Below, one piece after another: positions 1 through 7,113 of a DNA stretch of 64,000 bases. The stretch spans positions 62,001-126,000 of the forward strand of contig NZ_QUZH01000003.1 of assembly GCF_009761675.1 (NCBI RefSeq). Reading direction: 5' to 3'. A program made the translations under genes and the position numbers. Numbering within the stretch: position 1 is the first letter of the stretch; every line of letters starts with the position of its first letter. This DNA comes from Bhargavaea sp. CC-171006 (GTDB lineage Bacteria > Bacillota > Bacilli > Bacillales_A > Planococcaceae). Below the pieces are notes generated by a model. That model ran no database searches. It saw only the letters and a list, made by a program, of their open reading frames with translations, and was not told the origin of the DNA.

Positions 1-2
1 GG

Positions 3-671
3 CTTGAAACAGCCCCGCCCCCTATTAAAATGAGCGCCACAGAAAAAAGGACGCTCATTCTCATTTCAGTCATGCTGATCGGCTGGTTGACGGACGGCCT
101 CCATGGTTACGGAATTGCTTTCGTGACGATGGCTGGGGCTGCTCTGGCGATGGTGCCCGGGTATGGTGTCCTTTCTTTTAAGGAAGGTGTCCGTTCCGTT
201 TCCTGGAATCTGATTCTCTTTGTCGCTGCCGCAACAGCGCTTGGAACGGCCCTGATTGATACAGGTGTCGTCAAGGTGGCCGAAGAAAAGCTTTCCGGAC
301 TGCTTCTGTCTGCCGGGCAGGCCCCTGAGTGGCTGCTTGTCCTCGCGCTTGCCGCGGTCTCGGTGACAAGCCATCTCTACATCACGTCCCATACGACCCG
401 TGCCGTGGTGCTGGTGCCGACACTGATCCTGTTTGCCCGCAGCATTGGCGCCGATCCGGCAGCGGCCGTGTTCCTTGGTCTCATCGGCATGAACTATTGC
501 CTGACAATGCCCGTCAGCTCCAAGGCTCTGCTTTTGTTCTATGAGGAGGGTGATGCCTCCTTCAGTGTGAAGGACCTCGCCAAGCTCAGTTGTATCCTTG
601 CTCCTGTTTACATCGCGCTTATGGTGTTGTTCTACTTCACCTACTGGAAATGGACGGGGCTGGGGCTGTAA
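3..671 (+). CDS. Anion permease of the DASS/SLC13 or ArsB type, 3' part
   Basis: The reading frame is open to the left edge, so this is the C-terminal part of a larger polytopic membrane protein. About five or six hydrophobic segments are visible. The stretch TSHTTRAVVLVP followed by LGLIGMNYCLTMPVSSKA resembles the second SNT-like half-repeat of divalent anion:sodium symporters (citrate, succinate, sulfate); family membership rests on this resemblance. An internal ATG at position 30 lacks a ribosome site, so it is probably not the start. A hairpin with a short T run follows the stop. The substrate cannot be told from this fragment. Confidence 0.75.
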   Translation, partial: LETAPPPIKMSATEKRTLILISVMLIGWLTDGLHGYGIAFVTMAGAALAMVPGYGVLSFKEGVRSVSWNLILFVAAATALGTALIDTGVVKVAEEKLSGLLLSAGQAPEWLLVLALAAVSVTSHLYITSHTTRAVVLVPTLILFARSIGADPAAAVFLGLIGMNYCLTMPVSSKALLLFYEEGDASFSVKDLAKLSCILAPVYIALMVLFYFTYWKWTGLGL

Positions 672-682
672 TAAAAATGAAG

Positions 683-712
683 CGAAGCATGCCCTCTTGC
701 ATGCTTCGTTCT
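683..712 (+). terminator. Rho-independent terminator after the permease
   Basis: A perfect 10-bp stem (CGAAGCATGC / GCATGCTTCG, loop CCTCTT) lies 11 bases after the permease stop and is followed by TTCTT. Confidence 0.7.
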
Positions 713-878
713 TGTAAGTTCCGGAAGTACACTTTCTCCCTAAGAAAAACCGTTTTTCTAAAAAACACCTTCCCGCTCCATGATGGTAATAATAAATTAC
801 TGCAACAGGCAGGGTTCTCTTCCAATCTATGCTACGATAGGGAACATATAGAGTCAGGAGGGAAACGCCATCAAAAGA

Positions 879-1658
879 ATGGACCCGCAAACCCAGAATT
901 TACTTCTTGAAGCGATGCTGGACGGCAGCCAGACAGCCGCTTTAATCACGGATCCTTCACAGGAAGATCATCCGGTCCTCTACGCCAATAAAACGTTTGA
1001 AAAACTGACCGGATATAGCCCGGAAGAAACGATCGGCCACAACTGCCGATTCCTTCAGGGGCCTGACACCGAGCTGAAAGACGTGCAGAAAATGCGCGAT
1101 GCAATTAGAGATGAACACTCTGTCACCGTTACATTGAAGAACTATAGGAAAAACGGCACACCATTCTGGAACCGGGTCAATATCGAACCGGTCCGTACGG
1201 GAGGACGCCTTTTCTTTATCGGTACCCAGACCGATGTCACAGTCGAAGTGCAGCAACGAAAGAGTCTGGAGGAGAAGGAACGGGAGATCGAGCGCCTGTC
1301 CCTGCCTGTTCTGGAAATCGATGACGGCATCGCGGCCATTTCCCTGAATGGTGAAATGGGTGTCGAGCGCTATCGGCGTCTGACCGTCAAACTCAGCGAA
1401 TATGTCCAGCAACATCATTCCCATTCGGTCATCGTGGATATTTCAGGGCTATACTGGGACGAGGACACGCCGGTGTTTGACCTGCTCCAGCTCCAGGATG
1501 TCCTGAGACTGATGGGATGCCAGCTGTTCGTCACCGGCATTTCCCCGAAAGCGGCACGCGATATCGGATCGGAAGTGGACAAGGACCGCAAGCTGATCGC
1601 TTTCTCCTCATTTAAACAGGCCGTGGTCTCTGCGAAAAGAGCCGGTTCCTTTTCCTGA
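879..1658 (+). CDS. LOV-STAS blue-light photoreceptor, YtvA-like
   Basis: This 259-residue protein has an N-terminal PAS/LOV domain (about residues 10-125), a linker helix and a C-terminal STAS domain (about 145-255). The LOV signature GHNCRFLQG is intact with the photoactive cysteine at residue 56, the residue that forms the flavin adduct in blue light. The layout and length match B. subtilis YtvA (PfyP), which feeds light and salt signals into the stressosome and SigB. The ATG at 879 lies 16 bases after AGGAGGG (856-862), which is a long spacing. An in-frame ATC at 870 would have normal spacing, so the true start is slightly uncertain. The gene stands alone, with a bidirectional hairpin downstream. 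Confidence 0.93.
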   Translation: MDPQTQNLLLEAMLDGSQTAALITDPSQEDHPVLYANKTFEKLTGYSPEETIGHNCRFLQGPDTELKDVQKMRDAIRDEHSVTVTLKNYRKNGTPFWNRVNIEPVRTGGRLFFIGTQTDVTVEVQQRKSLEEKEREIERLSLPVLEIDDGIAAISLNGEMGVERYRRLTVKLSEYVQQHHSHSVIVDISGLYWDEDTPVFDLLQLQDVLRLMGCQLFVTGISPKAARDIGSEVDKDRKLIAFSSFKQAVVSAKRAGSFS

Positions 1659-1674
1659 CTCGTAAACACGCAAA

Positions 1675-1702
1675 GCCCCTTCCGGCAGTTGCCGGAAGGG
1701 GC
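1675..1702. terminator. Bidirectional terminator
   Basis: A perfect 12-bp stem (GCCCCTTCCGGC and its complement, loop AGTT) sits between the convergent LOV-STAS and FMN reductase genes. Confidence 0.8.
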
Positions 1703-1712
1703 TTATTCGAAA

Positions 1713-2279
1713 TTATTGAGTGACAGCAGCTTTTTCGCGGACTGTCTTGAGCGCGCCTGCCCAAGCATTCACTTCGTCAAGCATTGCAGTGACGTTTGTA
1801 AGGTGCAGTTCAGCCGGCTTGAACTCGGAGAAGTTTTCGAAGTCTGTGAACAGCGAGAGTGTAGGGTGCGTGCGCACGTCTGCCACTTTCAGTTCGCCGA
1901 GGATGCCGCGGAGGTGTTCCGCTGCACGCGCGCCGCCAGTTGAACCGTAGCTCACGATTCCTGCAGCTTTGTCGTGCCATACTTCACGTGCGAAGTCGAT
2001 TGCGTTTTTCAGAGCGCCGGAGAGGCTGTGGTTGTATTCCTGAACGACGAAGACGAAGCCATCGAGGCTTGCAAGCTTTTCGTTCCATTTCGCGATTCCC
2101 GGTTCCGAACCGTCAGTAGTGCCGAGGAACGGAAGCTGGTAGTCAGCGATGTCCACGATTTCGTAGTTTGCGTCGCCGCGGCCGTCCGCGATGCCTTTTA
2201 CCCACTGACCGACCTGAGGGCTTACACGACCTTCGCGTGTCGAACCAAGAATAATACCAATGTTGAGTTTTTCTGCCAT
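1713..2279 (-). CDS. NADPH-dependent FMN reductase (azoreductase/quinone reductase type), copy 1
   Basis: This 188-residue flavodoxin-like protein has the FMN phosphate-binding loop GSTREGRVS near residue 12, the segment LPFLGTTDGSEPGIAKW and the loop YGSTGGARAAEHLRG. These are typical of NADPH-dependent FMN reductases such as B. subtilis YhdA. Enzymes of this family reduce azo dyes, quinones or free FMN. The ATG is preceded by AAGGAGG. A paralogue with roughly 80% similar DNA lies at 14343-14966 behind an LLM oxidoreductase, and the two promoters share sequence elements. This copy is monocistronic and divergent from the RraA-like gene. Physiological substrate unknown; quinone detoxification is my inference. 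Confidence 0.9.
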   Translation of the reverse strand: MAEKLNIGIILGSTREGRVSPQVGQWVKGIADGRGDANYEIVDIADYQLPFLGTTDGSEPGIAKWNEKLASLDGFVFVVQEYNHSLSGALKNAIDFAREVWHDKAAGIVSYGSTGGARAAEHLRGILGELKVADVRTHPTLSLFTDFENFSEFKPAELHLTNVTAMLDEVNAWAGALKTVREKAAVTQ

Positions 2280-2302
2280 GTTGTTTGGCCTCCTTGTTGT
2301 TG

Positions 2303-2316
2303 GTTACTTTACGTTA
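2303..2316 (-). promoter_or_regulatory. Candidate operator shared with the second FMN reductase locus
   Basis: GTTACTTTACGTTA lies three bases downstream of the -10 box of the FMN reductase promoter. A 12/14 match (GTTACTTTTCGTAA) occupies the identical position at 16155-16168, upstream of the LLM oxidoreductase and second FMN reductase. Conserved position in two otherwise different leaders suggests a protein-binding site. The binding protein is unknown. Confidence 0.45.
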
Positions 2317-2319
2317 CTT

Positions 2320-2348
2320 ACTATACATTGGTTTCATCTCGGAATCAA
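2320..2348 (-). promoter_or_regulatory. SigA-type promoter of the FMN reductase gene
   Basis: Read on the minus strand, TTGATT (2348-2343) and TATAGT (2325-2320) are separated by 17 bp, about 40 bases upstream of the start codon. Confidence 0.6.
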
Positions 2349-2355
2349 GACTTTT

Positions 2356-2373
2356 TATCTCGAATTCCATCTT
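2356..2373. promoter_or_regulatory. MhqR-operator-like element
   Basis: TATCTCGAATTC followed by CATCTT matches one complete half plus the centre of the palindrome TATCTCGAATTCGAGATA, which I recall as the B. subtilis MhqR operator (catechol- and quinone-responsive). It lies just upstream of the -35 box. A related 12-mer with one mismatch lies in the promoter at 16184-16195. The second half-site is poor, so binding is not assured. Confidence 0.4.
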
Positions 2374-2394
2374 TCTCTTCGATATTTAATTATT

Positions 2395-2422
2395 TTGACA
2401 AACCAATCGGGTTTGATAGGAT
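2395..2422 (+). promoter_or_regulatory. SigA-type promoter of the RraA-like gene
   Basis: TTGACA (2395-2400), a 16-bp spacer and TAGGAT (2417-2422) lie 30 bases before the ATG at 2453. Confidence 0.6.
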
Positions 2423-2452
2423 GAAATCATCTTAGTTTTGGAGGCGAATGCC

Positions 2453-3073
2453 ATGTCAGAAGAACTGATTGCCCGTTATGCGAGCGTCCCGACTACAGCG
2501 GTTTCGGATGCAACCGGCGGGCTGAACAATATGGACTCTATGATCAAGCCGCTCCGGGAGGAATACCGGATTGCGGGACGCGCCGTCACGGTGAAGCTTC
2601 CCGGAGGCGATAATCCGGCGATGCTCAAAGCGATGCGGACGGCCAGCCCCGGTGATGTACTTGTCGTGGATGCAAAAGGTGACTTGGCGAAAGCGGTGGC
2701 CGGGGATTTTGTCGTCGGCATGATGCAGACACTCGGCCTTGCGGGGCTCGTCGTCGACGGTGCCATCCGCGATGTCCGTGATATCAAGGCGCTCGGCTTC
2801 CCTGTTTTTGTCCGGGGAACGACCGTTGCCGCTAGCAGCAAGACAGGTGCCGGTGAAGTGAATGTCCAGATTTCCTGCGGCGGAGCGGCTGTCCGCCCGG
2901 GGGATCTCATCATCGGCGATGCGGACGGCGTCACCGTCGTTCCGCGAGAGCAGGAACAGGAAATCTTGCAGGGAGCCCTCGCCAAACTGGAAAAAGACGA
3001 CGCACGCGAACGGGAAGTTGCGGGAGACATTGAAGCGGTGCGCCGCTATCTGGACCAGGCAGCTTCCAAATAA
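2453..3073 (+). CDS. RraA-like 4-hydroxy-4-methyl-2-oxoglutarate aldolase/dimethylmenaquinone methyltransferase-fold protein
   Basis: This 206-residue protein contains VSDATGG, the central GLVVDGAIRDVRDI (substrate- and metal-binding region of HMG/CHA aldolases and RraA-like proteins) and GDADGVTVVP. Family enzymes cleave 4-carboxy-4-hydroxy-2-oxo acids or decarboxylate oxaloacetate; others bind RNase E. In Firmicutes without RNase E an aldolase or decarboxylase role is more likely. I chose the ATG at 2453 because GGAGG lies 8 bases upstream; the in-frame TTG at 2438 overlaps that site. It is monocistronic with its own promoter and terminator, so substrate cannot be inferred from context. Confidence 0.85.
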   Translation: MSEELIARYASVPTTAVSDATGGLNNMDSMIKPLREEYRIAGRAVTVKLPGGDNPAMLKAMRTASPGDVLVVDAKGDLAKAVAGDFVVGMMQTLGLAGLVVDGAIRDVRDIKALGFPVFVRGTTVAASSKTGAGEVNVQISCGGAAVRPGDLIIGDADGVTVVPREQEQEILQGALAKLEKDDAREREVAGDIEAVRRYLDQAASK

Positions 3074-3075
3074 AC

Positions 3076-3110
3076 AAGCTGTGCGGCATATACGCCGCAC
3101 AGCTTTTAAT
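3076..3110. terminator. Terminator between convergent genes
   Basis: A perfect 12-bp stem (AAGCTGTGCGGC and complement) is followed by TTTAATTTTT. It reaches the stop codon of the macrodomain gene on the other strand. Confidence 0.8.
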
Positions 3111-4011
3111 TTTTCACGAATACGTTTTTGTACGCCATTTCATCTTCTTTTCCAAACACATTAAAGACGATTTGGCTGAACCGGTCAGGATGGCTGGCGA
3201 GCCAGCCGCTTACCGTTTCCACTGCCACGCTTGCGGCCTCTTCCTTTGGGTAGCCGAAAGCGCCCGTTGAAATCGCACAGAAGGTGATCGTCTTGATCTC
3301 CTCCACTTCTGCAGCGGCCTCAAGGCAGGATATGTAGCAGGAGGCGAGTTGTTTCTCCTCTTCCTCTGTCGGTGTCCGGCCACCTTCAATGATGGGACCG
3401 ACCGTGTGCAGGACAAACCCCGATGGCAGGTTATAGGCCCTCGTCACTTTGGCGCCTCCCGTTTTTTCCGGTTCTTGCTGCATCGCCATGATCGTATTGC
3501 AGTCCTCCCGCAACTCCGGTCCGGCGGCAGAATGAATCGCGTTGTCGATGCATTCGTGGAGAGGCTGCCAGCAGCCCAGTAGCTGCTCGTTTGCTGCGTT
3601 GACGATGGCATCCGTATCAATCAGCGTGATATCTCCTCGCCAAAGCGACATTTTGTCCGCATGCTTTACGGAAGTCCCCGGGAACTCGTCCGATGTCATT
3701 GGCAGTGACGATGCCTCGGCCACTCCCCTTTCCTTCAGTTCAAGCTGCAGCAGCCCATCAAGATTGTTCAGGAAGTCAGGTTCCATCGGATATGGCGGTC
3801 TGATGTTCAGCAGTCCCCGGAGCAGCTTGCGCTTTTCTTCGTAAGACTTAGGAATTTCTGCGCTTTCCGGCATTTCCGGCTCCCCGAGCAGTCCTTCGAT
3901 CAAACTTTCCGTGACCCGGACGCGCTCCAGCGGATTGACCGGATCGATCGGAATGGACCGTTCATGAAGGTGAATGGCCGGGCCGTATTCTTTAATCGTC
4001 AGTTGTGCCAT
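3106..4011 (-). CDS. Zinc-dependent macrodomain protein-ADP-ribose hydrolase
   Basis: This 301-residue protein has an N-terminal helical region (about 1-115) and a macrodomain (about 118-290). The segment GCWQPLHECIDNAIH, with C147, H152 and C154, is the zinc-binding signature of the Zn-macrodomains of Staphylococcus and Streptococcus, which remove ADP-ribose from protein. DAIVNAANEQLLG and STGAFGYP complete the ADP-ribose pocket. The start is placed at the ATG of MAQLTIKEYG, preceded by GAGGGAG; the frame extends 42 codons further without a ribosome site. In pathogens this enzyme is often beside a class M sirtuin and lipoylation genes. None are present here, so the partner ADP-ribosyltransferase is unknown. 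Confidence 0.9.
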   Translation of the reverse strand: MAQLTIKEYGPAIHLHERSIPIDPVNPLERVRVTESLIEGLLGEPEMPESAEIPKSYEEKRKLLRGLLNIRPPYPMEPDFLNNLDGLLQLELKERGVAEASSLPMTSDEFPGTSVKHADKMSLWRGDITLIDTDAIVNAANEQLLGCWQPLHECIDNAIHSAAGPELREDCNTIMAMQQEPEKTGGAKVTRAYNLPSGFVLHTVGPIIEGGRTPTEEEEKQLASCYISCLEAAAEVEEIKTITFCAISTGAFGYPKEEAASVAVETVSGWLASHPDRFSQIVFNVFGKEDEMAYKNVFVKN

Positions 4012-4137
4012 GTTGATCAGCTCCCTCTCGTGAATCCATTTATCTTCCTTGCTCATTTTCCACGCCGGGACGGCAGCTCCTCCCCAAAATCCTAAAAAGA
4101 CTCCGGACAGATACACATCAATCGTGATGATAACCAC

Positions 4138-4266
4138 TTAACCTTTATACGGGTTTTCTCCCGTTTCCAACAATGCCTTTAATCCTTGGAACATCAGGTC
4201 CCAACCGTGTTCCGTACTGTCATGATACTCTTTGCGAAATCCATCATCCCCTTGAGGGATCGTAGC
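4138..4266 (-). pseudogene. C-terminal remnant of an SRPBCC/AHSA1-family gene
   Basis: Read on the minus strand, a frame gives ATIPQGDDGFRKEYHDS, then TEHGWDLMFQGLKALLETG, ending PYKG and a stop at 4138-4140. This resembles the C-terminal helix of AHSA1/SRPBCC proteins. No start or N-terminal part is present, because upstream it runs out of frame into the 3' end of the LysR gene. The LysR stop codon (4244-4246) lies inside the remnant, so the last LysR residues (YDPSRG) are probably encoded by remnant DNA. Confidence 0.7.
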
Positions 4267-5113
4267 TTTCGATAAACTCGACAAATTTCCTTACCGCCTT
4301 CAGTTTCAGCGATTTTTCGTGGTAGAACATCCACGAGCCTCTCCTGATCAGTTGCCCCTCCCGGTCTTTCAACTCGGTCTTATGGATATCTTCCATGTTA
4401 CGGACGACGAGACTCGTGACGATCGAGTATCCCAGACCGTTCCTGATCATTTCCCTGCAGCTTTCTGCTTTGTCCATGACCATTGAAATCCTCGGAACTT
4501 CACGGAAGTTCACGTCCCACCATGAGCTGATCATCGTATCCAGCTTTATGTCCTTTTTATAGTCGATCCGCGGCGACGCAGGCAATTCTGCAAGCGGAAT
4601 CGGCTGTTTCGATGCGATACAGAGCGTTTCTTCAAAAAGCAGATGTTTTCTTCCCTGCCACTGATAATCCCCCCTGATGAAGCTGACATGCACATCGTCA
4701 TTCCGGACCTGGTCATACATGTCCCTGCTCCATCCGGTGGTAATCTGGAAATCCACTTCCGGATACTTTTCCTTGAAGGCGCGGATGACATTGAAAAGCA
4801 GGAAACTGGTCAGGAAATTGGAAACGGCGATCTTGATCGTCCCTTTGACCTCTTCTTCCATATTCCACAGCGTGTCCTTCATCACCTCATACTCCTTCAG
4901 GATGGACCTTGCACTATCGGCAAGGTACTCACCCTCCGGAGTAAAGTGAATTCCCTTCTTTCCCCGGAAGACGATCCGCACATCAAAGCCGGCTTCCATC
5001 TGCTTGAGCCGCTTGGTGATCGTCGACTGGGAAAGCTGCATGTTTTCAGCAGCTTTCGTGATATTCAGATGCCTGGACAGCTGGTCGAGAATTTCCCAGT
5101 CCTGATTGTTCAT
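4244..5113 (-). CDS. LysR-family transcriptional regulator
   Basis: This 289-residue regulator has an N-terminal winged helix-turn-helix (LNITKAAENMQLSQSTITKRLKQME, about residues 13-38 of the form used here, broken as LNITKAAENMQLSQ / STITKRLKQME) and a periplasmic-binding-like effector domain. The ATG of MNNQDWEIL is preceded by AAGGAGA. It ends 12 bases after the start region of the AEC transporter gene upstream, so the pair is likely co-transcribed. A second LysR of the same subfamily (6069-6959) lies on the other side of the transporter, and both share a GYSIVTS/GYAILPE-type C-terminal motif. The C-terminus may be altered where it runs into the SRPBCC remnant. Effector unknown. Confidence 0.92.
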   Translation of the reverse strand: MNNQDWEILDQLSRHLNITKAAENMQLSQSTITKRLKQMEAGFDVRIVFRGKKGIHFTPEGEYLADSARSILKEYEVMKDTLWNMEEEVKGTIKIAVSNFLTSFLLFNVIRAFKEKYPEVDFQITTGWSRDMYDQVRNDDVHVSFIRGDYQWQGRKHLLFEETLCIASKQPIPLAELPASPRIDYKKDIKLDTMISSWWDVNFREVPRISMVMDKAESCREMIRNGLGYSIVTSLVVRNMEDIHKTELKDREGQLIRRGSWMFYHEKSLKLKAVRKFVEFIESYDPSRG

Positions 5114-5124
5114 CGCTTCTCCTT

Positions 5125-6048
5125 TCAAAAAATCAGTTTGGATACATATACGGCCAGTGTGACGCTCAATGCGCTGAGCGCAGTCGTCACTAGAACAATC
5201 TGGCCGGCCAATTCGGGATAGTTATTGTATTCCAGCGCGAATTGGGCGCTGTTCCGGGACGACGGAAACGAACTGGCGATAAAGAGAGCCTGTGCCACGA
5301 TCCCGTCCAGTCCGAGCAGAAAGATGATGCAAAGCGATACGGCAGGATTCATCAAAAGCCGGCCTATACTGCTGGCAATGATCACTTTATTTATTTTCCC
5401 GATTTTGATGAAAGCTACCTGTGCGCCGAGGGCCAAGAGTGCAACTGCAAGAAAGGCATCCGCTGACCGTTCAATCGGCTCCATGATAAAGAACGGCAGC
5501 CCGATATCCAAGCTTTTCAGAACCAGTCCGAGAAGCAAGGCATGCAGTACCGGCATCTTCAGGAATTCACGGATCGCCTTTACCCCGCCGTGCCGGGCGG
5601 ACAGCGAATTGTACAGCCCATATGTATAGGTGATGAGGTTCTGGATGATCATCACGATCACCTGTACCGCGACTCCGACCGGCTGGCTCTGGAACACCAG
5701 CTGGCTTACCGGAACGCCGTAATTGCCCGAGTTCATCAGGACCACGCTGTTCTTGAAGGTGGCGTCCATGCCCCTGTCCAGTTTCAGAAGCCGCGACATG
5801 CCCGAGGAGATTCCGGCCATGACCGCCGCAACAAGCAGCTGGACGATGACGATAGTGAAAAACATGTCGCCCGTGATCTGACTGTCGTAGACATTAATGA
5901 ATGCAACGACCGGAAGAAAATAGTAGGTCAACAGCTTTGAAAGTGTCGACAGATTCAAGTTGAATATTCTGTGCATCATGGCACCTGCCCCGATCAGGAC
6001 AAAGACGGGAGCGATGACTTTCAGGAGGATGGTGAACAATATCTCCAT
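5125..6048 (-). CDS. AEC-family (auxin efflux carrier-like) transporter
   Basis: This 307-residue protein has about ten hydrophobic segments in two halves. The conserved MNSGNYGVPV motif near residue 106 and FPSSRNSAQFA in the second half are typical of AEC permeases such as malate or malonate carriers. Its stop lies 11 bases before the LysR gene downstream, and a second LysR gene lies upstream with a 20-base gap, so all three minus-strand genes could be one transcript. The substrate is probably a small organic acid (family-level inference). Confidence 0.88.
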   Translation of the reverse strand: MEILFTILLKVIAPVFVLIGAGAMMHRIFNLNLSTLSKLLTYYFLPVVAFINVYDSQITGDMFFTIVIVQLLVAAVMAGISSGMSRLLKLDRGMDATFKNSVVLMNSGNYGVPVSQLVFQSQPVGVAVQVIVMIIQNLITYTYGLYNSLSARHGGVKAIREFLKMPVLHALLLGLVLKSLDIGLPFFIMEPIERSADAFLAVALLALGAQVAFIKIGKINKVIIASSIGRLLMNPAVSLCIIFLLGLDGIVAQALFIASSFPSSRNSAQFALEYNNYPELAGQIVLVTTALSALSVTLAVYVSKLIF

Positions 6049-6068
6049 ACGGAAAACCCCAGTTCATT

Positions 6069-6959
6069 CTATAAGTCTTGTTTATTGTGGTGTGCATGTT
6101 CTTCTTTCATAAAGTCGATGAACGCGCCGACCAAACTGATTTCTCGGAACTCCCCCGGATAATACAAATAGATGCCCGAGGAAATCGGCAATCCGTTCCG
6201 GCTGGTAATTTCATGGCGGTGCAGCTGGTCGCTGTCACCGATGATCATCTCCGGCAGAATGGCGTAGCCGACACCGCTCTTCACCAATTCCTTGGCCGTG
6301 TCCGCTTTGTCTACATGAAATCCGGTCTTAGGCGGATCACTGAAATTCTCAGCCCACCACTGCTCCGCCAGTTTCTCGGAATGATGCTCCGTCTGGTATT
6401 CGATTCTTGTCAGATTAGGCAGCTCTTCTTTCCGGATTCTTCCCGTCGACACGGCGACAAGCGGGTCATTCATCAAGAGTTCGGCCTGGTGCACCCAGTT
6501 GAATTCGCCGTTCACGATCCCGACATGCACCTGCTTGTCGTTCACCATGCCAATGATTTCTTTGCTCCACCCAGCGTACACCTGGTAGTTAATCTGCGGA
6601 TACTGCAGGCGGAACCGGCTCAACAAATGTGGCAGGCGATTCCTTGAAAAGTGATTGGACACCCCGATTTTCAGCGTTCCGGCCACCTCGTTTTTCATCC
6701 GAATAACGTTTTTTCGGATCTGGGCAAAACGGTCAAGCATCCGGTCCGCCTGGCCGGCCAGGTACTCGCCCTGCTGAGTGAAGCTGACTCCCCTCCTGCC
6801 CCGTCGGACTATCTCCGTTCCGAACGCCTCTTCAATCTGTTGGAGCCGCTTGGTCAGATAAGGCTGGGAGAGATATAGCTCTTCTGCTGCTTTTGTAATA
6901 TTGCGGTGGGCAAACAGCGTCTTCAAAATCAACCAATCCCGCTCTTCCATTGCGCTCAT
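6069..6959 (-). CDS. LysR-family transcriptional regulator
   Basis: This 296-residue protein begins MSAMEERDWLILKTLF with the helix-turn-helix NITKAAEELYLSQPYLTKRL, followed by the effector-binding domain. It is similar in layout and motif choice to the LysR at 4244-5113, suggesting a duplicated regulator pair around the AEC transporter. A second ATG three codons in is possible; GGAAG lies 9 bases before the first. It is probably the first gene of the LysR-AEC-LysR unit. Confidence 0.92.
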   Translation of the reverse strand: MSAMEERDWLILKTLFAHRNITKAAEELYLSQPYLTKRLQQIEEAFGTEIVRRGRRGVSFTQQGEYLAGQADRMLDRFAQIRKNVIRMKNEVAGTLKIGVSNHFSRNRLPHLLSRFRLQYPQINYQVYAGWSKEIIGMVNDKQVHVGIVNGEFNWVHQAELLMNDPLVAVSTGRIRKEELPNLTRIEYQTEHHSEKLAEQWWAENFSDPPKTGFHVDKADTAKELVKSGVGYAILPEMIIGDSDQLHRHEITSRNGLPISSGIYLYYPGEFREISLVGAFIDFMKEEHAHHNKQDL

Positions 6960-7056
6960 CCCCCGATTCTTCCTAGCTTTTTCATTATAATCTCCACAGT
7001 GACATAATTAAAATACCGTTTATTCATCAATAAGCATGAATAATAGGAATGACTAA

Positions 7057-7088
7057 AACCCGACCCGGCATTTGCCGGATCGGGTTTT
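7057..7088 (-). terminator. Terminator after the CocE/NonD hydrolase gene, identical core to 11581-11606
   Basis: The hairpin AACCCGAcCCGGCA/TGCCGGaTCGGGTT lies 26 bases past the stop of the hydrolase gene on the minus strand. A 26-base core (7059-7084) recurs exactly at 11581-11606, so identical terminators bracket the CocE-BCCT-TetR block. Confidence 0.75.
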
Positions 7089-7113
7089 CATTGTTCTTCA
7101 ATTGTACGCACAC

